Shown piece after piece: positions 1 through 7,170 of a stretch of 30,332 bases of DNA. The notes below the pieces were generated by a model. The model saw only the letters and a list, made by a program, of their open reading frames with translations. It had not been told where the DNA came from and ran no database searches. This stretch comes from a virus: IMG/VR virus record IMGVR_UViG_3300006104_000010, positions 1 through 30,332 of that record; one strand, written 5' to 3'. Within the stretch, counting starts at the first letter, position 1, and every line of letters starts with the position of its first letter. Both the position numbers and the translations under genes were made by a program.

Positions 1-80
1 GTCGTGGACAATCGCAGTTTCTCCCTCACTCGTTGATAAAGATGTAACCGTCCCAAAGGGATTGGTAAAAGAGGCAGGCC
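1..80. repeat. Terminal direct repeat, left copy (circular-closure overlap)
   Basis: Bases 1-80 are identical to 30253-30332. An exact 80-base match at both ends, together with a reading frame that stays open across the join, is what an assembler leaves when it reads around a circular or circularly permuted molecule. The unit genome would then be 30252 bp. A genuine short terminal repeat of the virion DNA is less likely, because the repeat falls inside a tail-region coding sequence rather than beside the terminase genes. Confidence 0.95.
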
Positions 81-114
81 ATTCTTCCCCAAAACTAATC
101 GACAGAGCTGGCAT
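1..114 (-). CDS. N-terminal part of virion structural protein (rest at 29038-30252)
   Basis: The ATG is at 114-112, and the frame reads off the left edge of the window (first residues MPALSISFGEEWPASF). Joined through the 80-base overlap, the frame continues without a stop into the minus-strand frame ending at 29038. This gives one protein of 442 residues. The start lies 12 bases after the stop of the 187-residue tail gene, and no Shine-Dalgarno sequence is visible. See the entry at 29038 for the body of the protein. Confidence 0.85.
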   Translation of the reverse strand, partial: MPALSISFGEEWPASFTNPFGTVTSLSTSEGETAIVHD

Positions 115-126
115 GATGAATTATGT

Positions 127-690
127 TTAACCTATGGCCCAGACTCCTTGCCACGATCCATCATACGCATTGATCTGATTGGCAGTGAGCGAAACGATAC
201 CCCCTGCGATATTGTAAATCATCCCTCCCTTGTAAAGTCCTAGTAATACATCAAATCCGGTGGGGAAATCATTGGAAGCTGGGGTTTGTTTATCAGGAGC
301 TGATGTATCGACATTAATTGTCACTGACTGAACAACCCCTCCGCTTGTGTCAACTGTTGCCTTGGCATACCAAAGGCTTGTGGAATCGACCGTGAAACTT
401 TCAAACATATTTTCCGGCATGATTCCATTGACCGTACCCGGCCAGAGGGTGAGCGTCGGGGCTTCTGAAGTTCCCCCTAGGGAAATATCAAACGGAAGCT
501 TGGGAAATGAAGGAGAAGCTGAATTGCCAGCGATATTCAGCGTGGTTCCACCAGGAGCGGTGGTCACTGTGTATCCGGGGCCCTTCTGGAGGATGACTTC
601 ACGGAAGTTACTTTCAAGGATCGAGGCAATCCGATCCCATGCTCCAGGGGTAAGCATCCCCGCTCCGGTCATGCGAGGCAGAAGACGCAT
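127..690 (-). CDS. Putative tail-tip protein, unknown function
   Basis: This is a 187-residue protein. It starts four bases after the stop of the upstream 229-residue gene and ends 12 bases before the next start, so it belongs to the late tail operon. Roughly the first 35 residues look helical and basic (MRLLPRMTGAGM...). The remainder is Gly/Ser/Thr-rich and apparently beta-structured, with segments such as TVTTAPGGTTLNIAGNS. I do not recognise a family. Its position three genes before the collagen-like fibre and directly after the tape-measure module suggests a distal tail or baseplate component. There are no cysteines or membrane segments. The function is inferred from position only. Confidence 0.7.
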   Translation of the reverse strand: MRLLPRMTGAGMLTPGAWDRIASILESNFREVILQKGPGYTVTTAPGGTTLNIAGNSASPSFPKLPFDISLGGTSEAPTLTLWPGTVNGIMPENMFESFTVDSTSLWYAKATVDTSGGVVQSVTINVDTSAPDKQTPASNDFPTGFDVLLGLYKGGMIYNIAGGIVSLTANQINAYDGSWQGVWAIG

Positions 691-693
691 GGC

Positions 694-1383
694 TTAGAAT
701 CCGAAGTGGCTACCACTTCCGCTGGTGTAGTGATAAAGGCTATCCGACCAACCCTTCAGCCCTGAGGCTCGCAATTCATAGCTGTTGCGCCATTTTGAAG
801 TATTCAGAGATTTTGAACTGGCTCCGGTAAGCAACCAGTTGGCCGAACCTGAAAGAGTTGGAAGTGTTACCGAATTGAATGATCCCGTGTAGACTTGACC
901 CACGTTGGAAAGATTCACGATGGAAGATTCCACAAGCGTCACATGAGCCGTGACGGTAGGATTCAGGTATGAATCGACCCCCCAGAGGATGAATTGAGCA
1001 TACCACCCCAAGGGAGTCGTGGCTCCGGCGGTGACCAATGCTTGCCAGCCGGTCACTGGATCAGCCGGGGAAGCTTCAGCTTTGGAAATGGCGGTGAGAT
1101 CGGAAGAAGACAGAGCATGGTCTCCTCCACTGGCAAAAATCGGATGGGTAATCAGCGGTTCCGTGGAGCAGGAGGAAGTGATTTCGATGTTTTCACCGGA
1201 ACCATCGGTTCCGATTTCCTTGTAGGAGACAACATACTTTCCAGCGGTGTACGATTTCTGGATATCGTAAGCATCTGCTGGAGGTGTCGGATAGGTATCA
1301 AAAGCCTCCTCCGTGGTGCTGGTAACATTTTGACCAAGCGAGGAGTCGAACTGAATCGTCGTGGAAGTGATCGTGGAGGCCAT
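694..1383 (-). CDS. Putative tail protein downstream of tape measure
   Basis: This 229-residue protein starts with ATG nine bases after the tape-measure stop, with no Shine-Dalgarno sequence. It is rich in Ser, Thr and Gly with alternating hydrophobic residues, which suggests beta structure, and ends in a Gly/Ser/His-rich tail (SGSGSHFGF). In lambda-like siphoviruses the gene after the tape measure encodes a distal tail or minor tail protein, so a distal-tail role is the natural guess. I do not recognise sequence motifs that would confirm it. It has no enzymatic signature. Expression would follow the late operon. Confidence 0.7.
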   Translation of the reverse strand: MASTITSTTIQFDSSLGQNVTSTTEEAFDTYPTPPADAYDIQKSYTAGKYVVSYKEIGTDGSGENIEITSSCSTEPLITHPIFASGGDHALSSSDLTAISKAEASPADPVTGWQALVTAGATTPLGWYAQFILWGVDSYLNPTVTAHVTLVESSIVNLSNVGQVYTGSFNSVTLPTLSGSANWLLTGASSKSLNTSKWRNSYELRASGLKGWSDSLYHYTSGSGSHFGF

Positions 1384-1392
1384 GAGATGGTT

Positions 1393-2913
1393 TTATTGAG
1401 CAAATGCGGCGGCTGGAATTGAAGAAACGGCACCAGGAGCGCGGGAAGTATTCTCTGCGATCTTTTGCAACAATCCGCTTTGACGGCGATTCTCGGCCAA
1501 GATCGGATTGTCTCCAACCATCGCGGAACGTCCGCCGCCGCCAACCTTTTCCAAAGAATCGGCGATGATGGAGAATTTGTTGGATCCAATGTCTGAAGCA
1601 TCAAAATTGCCAGATGGAATGGAATACTTGGAATTTGCATCCGCCCGACCTTCCTCGTTGGCTTTTTGGGTCAGTGGTGTCGCTTTGAAAGCGGGTGAAT
1701 TCTTAATGATGTCCCCAATTTTTTTTACCAATTCGGCAGTAGCATCTGCTTCGGCACCCTTAATGCCTTGCCTGCCAAAATTTCCCTGTTCATCAATCCC
1801 ATTGCCAAGAAATCCTCCCCTGACAAGTTTTAGATTTTCCGCGTATGCTTGTGAAAAGGTTTTATCTTGGCTGCTTTTGTCCAGGAACTTTTCCACCATC
1901 GTCATGATTCCTGCTTGAGCTTTGTTATCCGAAATACCAAACCAACTGGAATCTTTCGAACCTTTCGCACCGGAAACAGCTTTGCGAATCTCATCTCCAA
2001 ACCGCGAAGCCAGATCCAAAAGTTCCAATCCCAAAGGCTTTAACAAAGTCGGACTAAATGCCATTTCTAAAAGGGAAATGGTGACTTCGGTCAGTTTTCC
2101 AAATTCATCTTTCCAATCGGTTGAAAAATTGCCGATGACATTGCCAAATTGTTGCCCCCATGGGGAAAGATCGATTTTTTCAAAATCTTCGATGACTTTA
2201 TGGAGAGCTGGAATCGACGTGGAAGCAACTCCCACAAAGAATCCCGAGATTTTTTGACCAACGTGCGAAAGCGCTTCGTTCGCTTCTTTAAAACTGGCGG
2301 CATTTTCTCCAAGAAGTTTGGCCGTATTTGAAACATTTCCAGCATTTTGAAATGACGGGGAATTAAATACTGCAAGAAGCTCTGCCCCACTTTTACCAAA
2401 AATCTGCATCGCTACAGCAGCTTGTTCTGTTGGGTTGCCGAGTTTGTGAATGGAAGCGCCTATTTGTTCAAACGCCTTGTCAGGAGATTCATTCGCAAGA
2501 GTCCTGGCATCGAGGCCAAGGGCATGAAGAACAGATGCCGAACCGCCGCCGTTAACAGAAGCGGCAAGATTTTTTTGCATTTTGGCAACTGCTGGGCCGA
2601 TCTTTTCAGCTTCAACCCCAGAATCCTTGAAAGCCATGCGGAGTCCGTAAAGGTTTTCGACGGCAATGCCGGTTTTATTGCTAAGTTCCTGCATCTCTGT
2701 CCCAAGCTCCAAGGCACCGTGGAGTCCTTCCATGATGGCTCCCACAGATCCGACGGCTGCCACAACTTTTGCGATGGGGCCAAGCAATTCGCCGAATCCT
2801 TCCTTGCCCATCTTGGCTGTTTCTTCCTTAACAGCACTTGTGGCCCTCTTGAGCGATTGTGTCAGCGGGGCGATGTCGAGACCGAATTGAGCTAAAAGGG
2901 ATTCGTTAGCCAT
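1393..2913 (-). CDS. Tail tape measure protein
   Basis: This 506-residue protein sets tail length and is carried inside the tail tube until injection. The evidence is its position right after the frameshifted tail chaperone and a basic minor-tail protein, and a largely helical, Ala/Lys/Glu-rich composition. The N-terminus resembles TMP families (LFGxDxxPLxxSL-type opening, here QFGLDIAPLTQSLKRA). Hydrophobic stretches occur near residues 47-70 and 225-235. The length predicts a tail of roughly 75 nm if the usual ~1.5 angstrom per residue holds, which is shorter than lambda. The start is ATG with GGAAAG just upstream. No lysozyme or peptidase motif is visible. Confidence 0.88.
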   Translation of the reverse strand: MANESLLAQFGLDIAPLTQSLKRATSAVKEETAKMGKEGFGELLGPIAKVVAAVGSVGAIMEGLHGALELGTEMQELSNKTGIAVENLYGLRMAFKDSGVEAEKIGPAVAKMQKNLAASVNGGGSASVLHALGLDARTLANESPDKAFEQIGASIHKLGNPTEQAAVAMQIFGKSGAELLAVFNSPSFQNAGNVSNTAKLLGENAASFKEANEALSHVGQKISGFFVGVASTSIPALHKVIEDFEKIDLSPWGQQFGNVIGNFSTDWKDEFGKLTEVTISLLEMAFSPTLLKPLGLELLDLASRFGDEIRKAVSGAKGSKDSSWFGISDNKAQAGIMTMVEKFLDKSSQDKTFSQAYAENLKLVRGGFLGNGIDEQGNFGRQGIKGAEADATAELVKKIGDIIKNSPAFKATPLTQKANEEGRADANSKYSIPSGNFDASDIGSNKFSIIADSLEKVGGGGRSAMVGDNPILAENRRQSGLLQKIAENTSRAPGAVSSIPAAAFAQ

Positions 2914-2931
2914 CTTTCCAAAGGTTAAAAG

Positions 2932-3618
2932 TCAAATCCCACGAACTTTAAATCCGGGGTATTTTTGGGCCACATCAGCGATTTTTTTGAACACCCCCGA
3001 CCGCACATTTCGGTGGTAATATCCGACACGACCATTAATTGCCTTGAGCAAAGCAGCACGGCCTCCTCCCCGGACGGCTGCGCGGGTGAAATTCTCAATA
3101 AGGAATCCAACTTTGAAAGCCGTCACTTTCCGGACATGGTTGACCTCATCGGAAAGCACTTTTCCATTCACCATGGATTTGGTGACGTATCCGGGAGGCG
3201 TTTTTGGCAAAAGGATGCCCATGCGTTGCGCCAAAAGCACCCAAGAGCGTTTGGCCGTTCCGATTCGACGTTTCAATTCAGCTTCTCTCTGTTCGGAAGT
3301 CATCTGAATCCATGCCCAGATATAATCGGGGTAATGGTGGCGACCACTTTTGCCAGGGCCGACAAGATAAGCTGTTCCCTTGGCTAACGAGGATTGGGGA
3401 TGCTTGGCAGGAGACGGTTCGCGTATAAAAACCCATTTTACTAGGCTTTTTTTAATGGAATTTTCCGTGGCTTTTGGCGTGTTGGAAACGGCAGCAGAAA
3501 GTACGCTTCCGATTTCGGCTTTGACCACTTCTTCATAATTGACGCCGGTGAGTCGTGCCATCGCTGCCACGGCGCGGTTAAAGTTCGTGGTATCGATTGT
3601 GAGGCCGGTCTTACTCAT
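2932..3618 (-). CDS. Basic minor tail protein (tail completion-like)
   Basis: This is a 228-residue protein from the preferred ATG at 3618, which overlaps the stop of the chaperone GT frame by eight bases. ATG 3621, one codon earlier, is equally possible, with GAGG just upstream of both. The open frame extends to 3639. The protein is strongly basic (many Lys/Arg, for example RREPSPAK-like and GGGRAALLKAINGRVGYYHR stretches) with a helical N-terminus. The fold is reminiscent of lambda gpZ / HK97 gp10 tail-completion proteins, but this is a resemblance, not a recognised motif. Its position between chaperone and tape measure is unusual for gpZ, which normally precedes the tube protein. The stop TGA lies within a TTTGAC junction motif. 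Confidence 0.72.
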   Translation of the reverse strand: MSKTGLTIDTTNFNRAVAAMARLTGVNYEEVVKAEIGSVLSAAVSNTPKATENSIKKSLVKWVFIREPSPAKHPQSSLAKGTAYLVGPGKSGRHHYPDYIWAWIQMTSEQREAELKRRIGTAKRSWVLLAQRMGILLPKTPPGYVTKSMVNGKVLSDEVNHVRKVTAFKVGFLIENFTRAAVRGGGRAALLKAINGRVGYYHRNVRSGVFKKIADVAQKYPGFKVRGI

Positions 3619-4227
3619 CATTATCATCCTCGGTGACAAATGACCGGGCGAACTCGATCAAATGGTCGATCTGCTGCGGAACGGGAGCACTGGGCTGCAC
3701 GGTCCAGATATCGTGTGACCGAAGCGCGGCGTGGTAATAGGCATTCACCCGATAGACGGGCAGCTCCATGATCTGCGACTCGGAAAAGCCGCCCTCCTTC
3801 GCAAGCGTGAAAATCAGGCTCGCGAGCGACGGCGGCTCAAGGAGTTTGGGGGGGGCGTTTCCTTACTGGAAGCCGCCCCCGGCTTTGGCTCGACCTCGAT
3901 CTGTGTTTCTCGTTCCAGATTGGTTACCTCGATAAACCATTCAGCGGCTGCGCGGAGATCCTCAGAGGTGAGGGTTTCCAGAAAAGCGTCCTTGTCCACC
4001 AGGTAGGAATTGCGGTTGAGCGTATTGATCGCCACACGCTCAATCGGGGCCGCAATGAGGTAGATGAAAGCAAAGAGGATCTCCTCATTCTTGTCGGCTT
4101 CATCGAGTTCGAGCCAACGGAGGATGCGGGAGAGCTTGAGTTTTACTCCATTGCTGTAAGGTCGCACCTTGACCCCGCCGATGATTGGTTCCCCCTGGTA
4201 GAGGCGTTCGTTGAGTGATTCGGTCAT
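3611..4227 (-). CDS. Tail assembly chaperone, -1 frameshift product (gpGT-like)
   Basis: On the minus strand eight consecutive C residues followed by AAA (3855-3845) form a slippery run near the end of the G frame. The zero frame reads ACG CCC CCC CCA AAC and stops at 3814. Slipping back one base after the second CCC opens a frame with no stop for 79 codons, to TAA at 3611. The resulting fusion is 205 residues. The added domain carries FSESQIMELPVYRVNAYYH, typical of T-domain helices of siphovirus chaperones. The next gene starts overlapping this stop, not the G stop, which supports use of the frame. The frame is directly readable; the efficiency and exact slip codon are inferred. Confidence 0.85.
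3814..4227 (-). CDS. Tail assembly chaperone, short form (gpG-like)
   Basis: This 137-residue zero-frame product ends in a basic tail (SLSRRRSRA). Its place just before the tape-measure module, its acidic helical body (ELDEADKNEEILFAFIYLIA) and an out-of-frame extension after a homopolymeric slip site match the lambda G / GT arrangement. There, the short protein coats the tape measure and the fused T domain recruits tube protein. Residues 1-126 are shared with the long form. The start ATG has no Shine-Dalgarno sequence and lies 12 bases after the preceding stop. Confidence 0.85.
   Translation of the reverse strand: MTESLNERLYQGEPIIGGVKVRPYSNGVKLKLSRILRWLELDEADKNEEILFAFIYLIAAPIERVAINTLNRNSYLVDKDAFLETLTSEDLRAAAEWFIEVTNLERETQIEVEPKPGAASSKETPPPNSLSRRRSRA
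3845..3855 (-). other. Slippery sequence for -1 ribosomal frameshift (C8-AAA)
   Basis: The plus strand shows TTT followed by eight G residues, so the mRNA carries C8 then A3. Every proline codon position allows re-pairing one base back (CCC to CCC). It is the only place where the G frame and the long T frame can be joined. A poly-C slip site differs from the G-GGA-AAG heptamer of lambda. Confidence 0.8.
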
Positions 4228-4239
4228 GGAATAAAGAAA

Positions 4240-4704
4240 TCAGCGCTGGAAGTAAGCGAGGAGCTTGTCGGTTTTTTCCTTCGGCTCATTCGGATTGATC
4301 TGTGCGAAACGGCCACCCTTACGGATTTCCACCAAGGGAGGCGTTTTCTTAATGTGGTCGCGCAATCCGGAAAGCTGGATCTGGTAAGCTCGCATGAAAG
4401 CGATGGGGTGATCGGAATTGGCGGCGATCCATTCCAGATCGTTCCAGCGGCGGGTGAATTCCGAGGTGCTGATCTCCTCGGTAGTTCCATCGGTTAAAAA
4501 GAACCTAAGAGGCTTTTCCTGAAACATCCATACGGCGGTTCTGCGGGGAGTGCCGTCGGCATTTTCTCCCACGGTGTCGCGGAATCCATCCGGTGCTAAA
4601 GATCCCCCGGAGGCGATAATCGCGGCTGCGAGGTGGGTATTGGGAGAAGAAAGGGGCGATCCGTCGCCCTTAAAAAACGTGAATTTCTGGCCTGTTTTAA
4701 TCAT
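4240..4704 (-). CDS. Hypothetical tail-region protein
   Basis: This is a 154-residue protein between the paralogous small tail genes and the tail chaperone. It opens with MIKTGQKFTFFKGDGSPL, has a central beta-rich segment (TAVWMFQEKPLRFFLTDG) and ends in a charged helix with several Lys. I do not recognise a family. Genes at this location in siphoviruses often encode tail terminators or tube-associated proteins. The start follows a 50-base gap after the previous stop that contains a small GC hairpin (4723-4738, five-base-pair stem) without a T run. No Shine-Dalgarno sequence is seen. Confidence 0.7.
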   Translation of the reverse strand: MIKTGQKFTFFKGDGSPLSSPNTHLAAAIIASGGSLAPDGFRDTVGENADGTPRRTAVWMFQEKPLRFFLTDGTTEEISTSEFTRRWNDLEWIAANSDHPIAFMRAYQIQLSGLRDHIKKTPPLVEIRKGGRFAQINPNEPKEKTDKLLAYFQR

Positions 4705-4754
4705 AAAATGAATCGTTGGTGACGGGGAATCTGCCCCGCCTCAGTGTAAAATTC

Positions 4755-5081
4755 TTACGAAGCGCCGGGGAACCACTTGCCGCTCCACTTGTAGGACTGG
4801 AAATCGTCGGACTTTTCGGTTTCGCTGTAAGAATCGATGATGATTACTCCACCAGTAATGGTGGAAGGGAGGTTGGAGGAACCAACTCCGAGGGTGACGG
4901 AAGGGTAGGCACCGGCTCCCTCGACGGTAAATTCACCCGTGGGATCGAAAGTGGAGGCAGTAGAGAAAGCGCCCGCGTAATCCTGAAGGACTTTTACCTC
5001 GGTTTTCTGCGAGGTGGTGACCTTGGTGATGACTCCGGAGGAGATGCTATTGATTCCGATAGATGCGGTAACGGCGCTCAT
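4755..5081 (-). CDS. Putative tail tube protein, paralogue 2
   Basis: This 108-residue protein is clearly related to the neighbouring 105-residue product. They share the MSA..IGI.S start, GV...VTT....EVK, a Gly-x-Gly-x-x-P turn, and a final SYSETEKSDDF...W segment matching SVDESNTDFPDW. The composition is Gly/Ser/Thr-rich and likely all beta. It sits directly upstream of the tail chaperone, where siphoviruses encode the tube protein. The size is small for a tube subunit, so a tube-like or head-tail spike role is also possible. The start ATG is six bases after the upstream stop. Confidence 0.75.
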   Translation of the reverse strand: MSAVTASIGINSISSGVITKVTTSQKTEVKVLQDYAGAFSTASTFDPTGEFTVEGAGAYPSVTLGVGSSNLPSTITGGVIIIDSYSETEKSDDFQSYKWSGKWFPGAS

Positions 5082-5087
5082 ATTTTT

Positions 5088-5405
5088 TTAGCTCCAGCTC
5101 TGGGCTTCGATGGACCAGTCGGGGAAATCGGTGTTGGATTCGTCCACGGAAACCGAGGTGACGACCGCCGTGCCGCTGGTAATCGCAGAATGCGCGGCGA
5201 CGGTGGAAAGGGGGGCGATGCCCTTTCCCTTTGCGCTGATCTTGGTGGTCACCATCGGGAGTGTTCCTGCCTGGACGGTAACGCCGGAGGAATTCTTGAT
5301 GGTCTTGACCTCAATGGATTTGTCCGTGGTGACTTCGTTCAGGACGCACCCTGTCGGGGTCGTAATCAGGGATCCAAGAGAAGAGATGCCGATGGTCGCG
5401 CTCAT
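5088..5405 (-). CDS. Putative tail tube protein, paralogue 1
   Basis: This 105-residue product is the first of a tandem pair with the gene at 4755-5081, separated by six bases. Both proteins have the same order of motifs, indicating duplication followed by strong divergence. It is beta-rich, with a single Cys near residue 19. The start ATG follows a 23-base junction that contains TTTGACA right after the upstream stop. A structural tail role is inferred from position and from being present twice. No signature of a particular tube family is recognised. Confidence 0.75.
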   Translation of the reverse strand: MSATIGISSLGSLITTPTGCVLNEVTTDKSIEVKTIKNSSGVTVQAGTLPMVTTKISAKGKGIAPLSTVAAHSAITSGTAVVTSVSVDESNTDFPDWSIEAQSWS

Positions 5406-5428
5406 TTCACTTGTGGATGTGTGTCAAA

Positions 5429-5830
5429 TCACTCCGTGACGCCGATGATGACCTTGACCTCGGCAACCCATGAGTGCTCGTGCTGACTCATGGCGGTCTC
5501 TTGTTGCCAGATCCCAGCAAAGGAGGCCTCGCTCGTCGGCCAATGGGCCGTCAGGTATTCGGAGGTAAGGTTCGTCCGCAAGGTTTCCAAGGCCGTGACG
5601 AGCGCGGAAAGCTGGGATGATCCAAGCAATGCCGGGGAATCGATTTTGATATCGACGTTGGCTTTGTACAGGTTCCCGACGACGTGCTCGAGCTGCTGCA
5701 CCCCTGCGATGAGGTTTATAGACTCGGGGGTGAGTTCCTGATATCCGGTGCCAGGATAAATCGGAGTGGAAGGAAAGGCCGATGCGGTGAGTGCGGCTAC
5801 CAAGGAGGTCTCTACGGTTAGGGGGTTCAT
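5429..5830 (-). CDS. Putative tail completion / minor tail protein
   Basis: This 133-residue protein is translated from an ATG that overlaps the upstream stop by one base (TAATG), implying coupling. It begins MNPLTVETSLVAALT, has a proline-turn YPGTGYQEL and a C-terminal strand-rich part (HSWVAEVKVIIGVTE). Size and location, between the connector and the tube paralogues, match gpU-type tail terminators or small tail completion proteins. The call rests on gene order, since no diagnostic residues are visible. Confidence 0.7.
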   Translation of the reverse strand: MNPLTVETSLVAALTASAFPSTPIYPGTGYQELTPESINLIAGVQQLEHVVGNLYKANVDIKIDSPALLGSSQLSALVTALETLRTNLTSEYLTAHWPTSEASFAGIWQQETAMSQHEHSWVAEVKVIIGVTE

Positions 5831-6150
5831 TATTCGCGGATGGCTGTGACGAGGACTTCCGCTCCAAGTGCTCCATTGCCGATCTCGGCGGTCTCGATGC
5901 GGAAGGTGAGGTTCTGAGCCACGAGCAGGATGGCCGTGCCGAGCGAAGGCTTCGGGAATCGGGCGATGGGCCAGCGCACACGGATGGAGCGGTTGGTCTT
6001 GAACCCTCCGAATTCCAAATCCATCTGGGGTGCCGGGGTGCTGACGAAAGCATTGAACGTCGAGCCGCTAATGGTGACCGGAGTCCCGAGGGTGTCGGCG
6101 ATCTCCCCGGCGGCTTGGGCGCGGAAAGCAGCGACGGCGGCGGGATTCAT
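5830..6150 (-). CDS. Putative head-tail joining protein
   Basis: This is a 106-residue protein immediately after the capsid gene and its terminator. It opens with an Ala-rich helix (NPAAVAAFRAQAAGEIADTL), then beta strands, and ends IETAEIGNGALGAEVLVTAIRE. In lambda the equivalent position holds gpFII, the head-tail joiner. Similar size (lambda FII is 117 residues) and small beta-rich architecture support the analogy, but it is an inference from order and length. It would be expressed by read-through of the terminator at 6187-6212 or from a separate promoter not identified here. Confidence 0.68.
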   Translation of the reverse strand: MNPAAVAAFRAQAAGEIADTLGTPVTISGSTFNAFVSTPAPQMDLEFGGFKTNRSIRVRWPIARFPKPSLGTAILLVAQNLTFRIETAEIGNGALGAEVLVTAIRE

Positions 6151-6180
6151 ATCAGGAGAATCGGTGTCAAGTGATGACCA

Positions 6181-6212
6181 AAAGAAAGGGGCACCCCTTT
6201 CGGGGTGCCCCT
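6181..6212 (-). terminator. Rho-independent terminator after major capsid gene
   Basis: An 11-base-pair perfect stem (6187-6197 with 6202-6212) closes a four-base loop. On the minus strand it is followed by TTTCTTTT. It lies 26 bases past the capsid stop and reads in the direction of the late operon. It probably reduces transcription into the tail genes, so capsid protein is made in excess. Confidence 0.85.
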
Positions 6213-6237
6213 GGCTTGTGGGAGGTCGTCTCTGGGA

Positions 6238-7143
6238 TTAGAGAACGATGGTCTTGAGAGCCGATCCGTCTGCTGCGGCGCTGCCGAAGGCCACGTCGAA
6301 GGAGGCGCTGAGGCTGCGGCTGGCGAGGGATCCCCAGACGTTGAAGTTGATGTTGATTCCGAGGTCGGGAACCTCGATCACTTCGCTGACCTCGAGGAGG
6401 TTCTGAACCGAAGGATCCACATAAGGGATCGCAGCGGCCATAGCCAAAGCCTCGGGGGAGGCAACGAAGCCCTTGATGGTGTGCGTCGTGCCGTTGAGGT
6501 TGCTGTCGGAACCACCGGTGATCCCGTTCCAACGGTTGTTGTAGCTGACGGAATCGAATCCGTAAGCGCCTTTGGCATCTTGGTCGATCGAGAATCCGCT
6601 CTGGGGCAGGAGGTAACTGTAGTAGCTGCCATCCAAGATGAGGTGCTTCTCAGTACCGTTCTCCAAAGCGGCCCAGAGGGCGGGCAGGGCGGTGGTGATG
6701 AGGCTGTTACCAAGCACGCCACCGGAAGCCACGGTGATCGCCGAGCTGTAGGTCGGTGCACCAAAGGTGGTGGTGTTGATGGGGGCCAGGGCGGCGTCCA
6801 TGATGGCGTTCGCCAGGGCGCGGAGCTGGACCTTCATGATCTGCTCAAGGCGGAAGCCTTGGTTGATCTGCTGGCTGGAGAGCTGGAACTGGCTCGAATA
6901 GTGGGTCATGGTTACGGGGCTGTTCGTCAGGGTGGTTCCGGAGGACTCGAAGCTGGTCGGGCTGCTTACGACGGCATTGGCCGAAGTGGCGACTCCGACT
7001 TGGAGCTTGCGGAGGGGATCGACAACATCCGAAGAGAAGTCGGTGGCGAAGTTCTTGAGGGCCGCAAGTTTGGCCTGGAGAACCGTGATCGTCTGCTTGG
7101 TCGCGGTATCCACGACCAGTGAGCTGCTAAACGTGTTAGACAT
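6238..7143 (-). CDS. Major capsid protein
   Basis: This is a 301-residue protein located after the protease/scaffold gene and followed by a strong terminator, as expected for the most abundant head protein. It forms the icosahedral shell. The sequence is Ala/Ser/Thr-rich with a helical N-terminal stretch (TVLQAKLAALKNFATDF) and a beta-rich middle. The C-terminal part has LNGTTHTIKGFVASPEALAM, like capsid proteins of the HK97-fold type. No HK97-type N-terminal delta domain is obvious, consistent with a separate scaffold. The 27-base gap before ATG is C/A-rich with no Shine-Dalgarno sequence. Confidence 0.85.
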   Translation of the reverse strand: MSNTFSSSLVVDTATKQTITVLQAKLAALKNFATDFSSDVVDPLRKLQVGVATSANAVVSSPTSFESSGTTLTNSPVTMTHYSSQFQLSSQQINQGFRLEQIMKVQLRALANAIMDAALAPINTTTFGAPTYSSAITVASGGVLGNSLITTALPALWAALENGTEKHLILDGSYYSYLLPQSGFSIDQDAKGAYGFDSVSYNNRWNGITGGSDSNLNGTTHTIKGFVASPEALAMAAAIPYVDPSVQNLLEVSEVIEVPDLGININFNVWGSLASRSLSASFDVAFGSAAADGSALKTIVL

Positions 7144-7170
7144 GGTGTTTGGGTTTGGGGTTTGGTGTGG

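Noticed and set aside
3848-3855. C8/G8 run as a sequencing error
   Set aside because: The downstream -1 frame ends exactly where the next gene begins and gives a typical T domain, so the run is better explained as a programmed slip site; raw reads could confirm its length.
4723-4738. GC hairpin before the 154-residue gene as a terminator
   Set aside because: It has only a five-base-pair stem and no T run on either strand.
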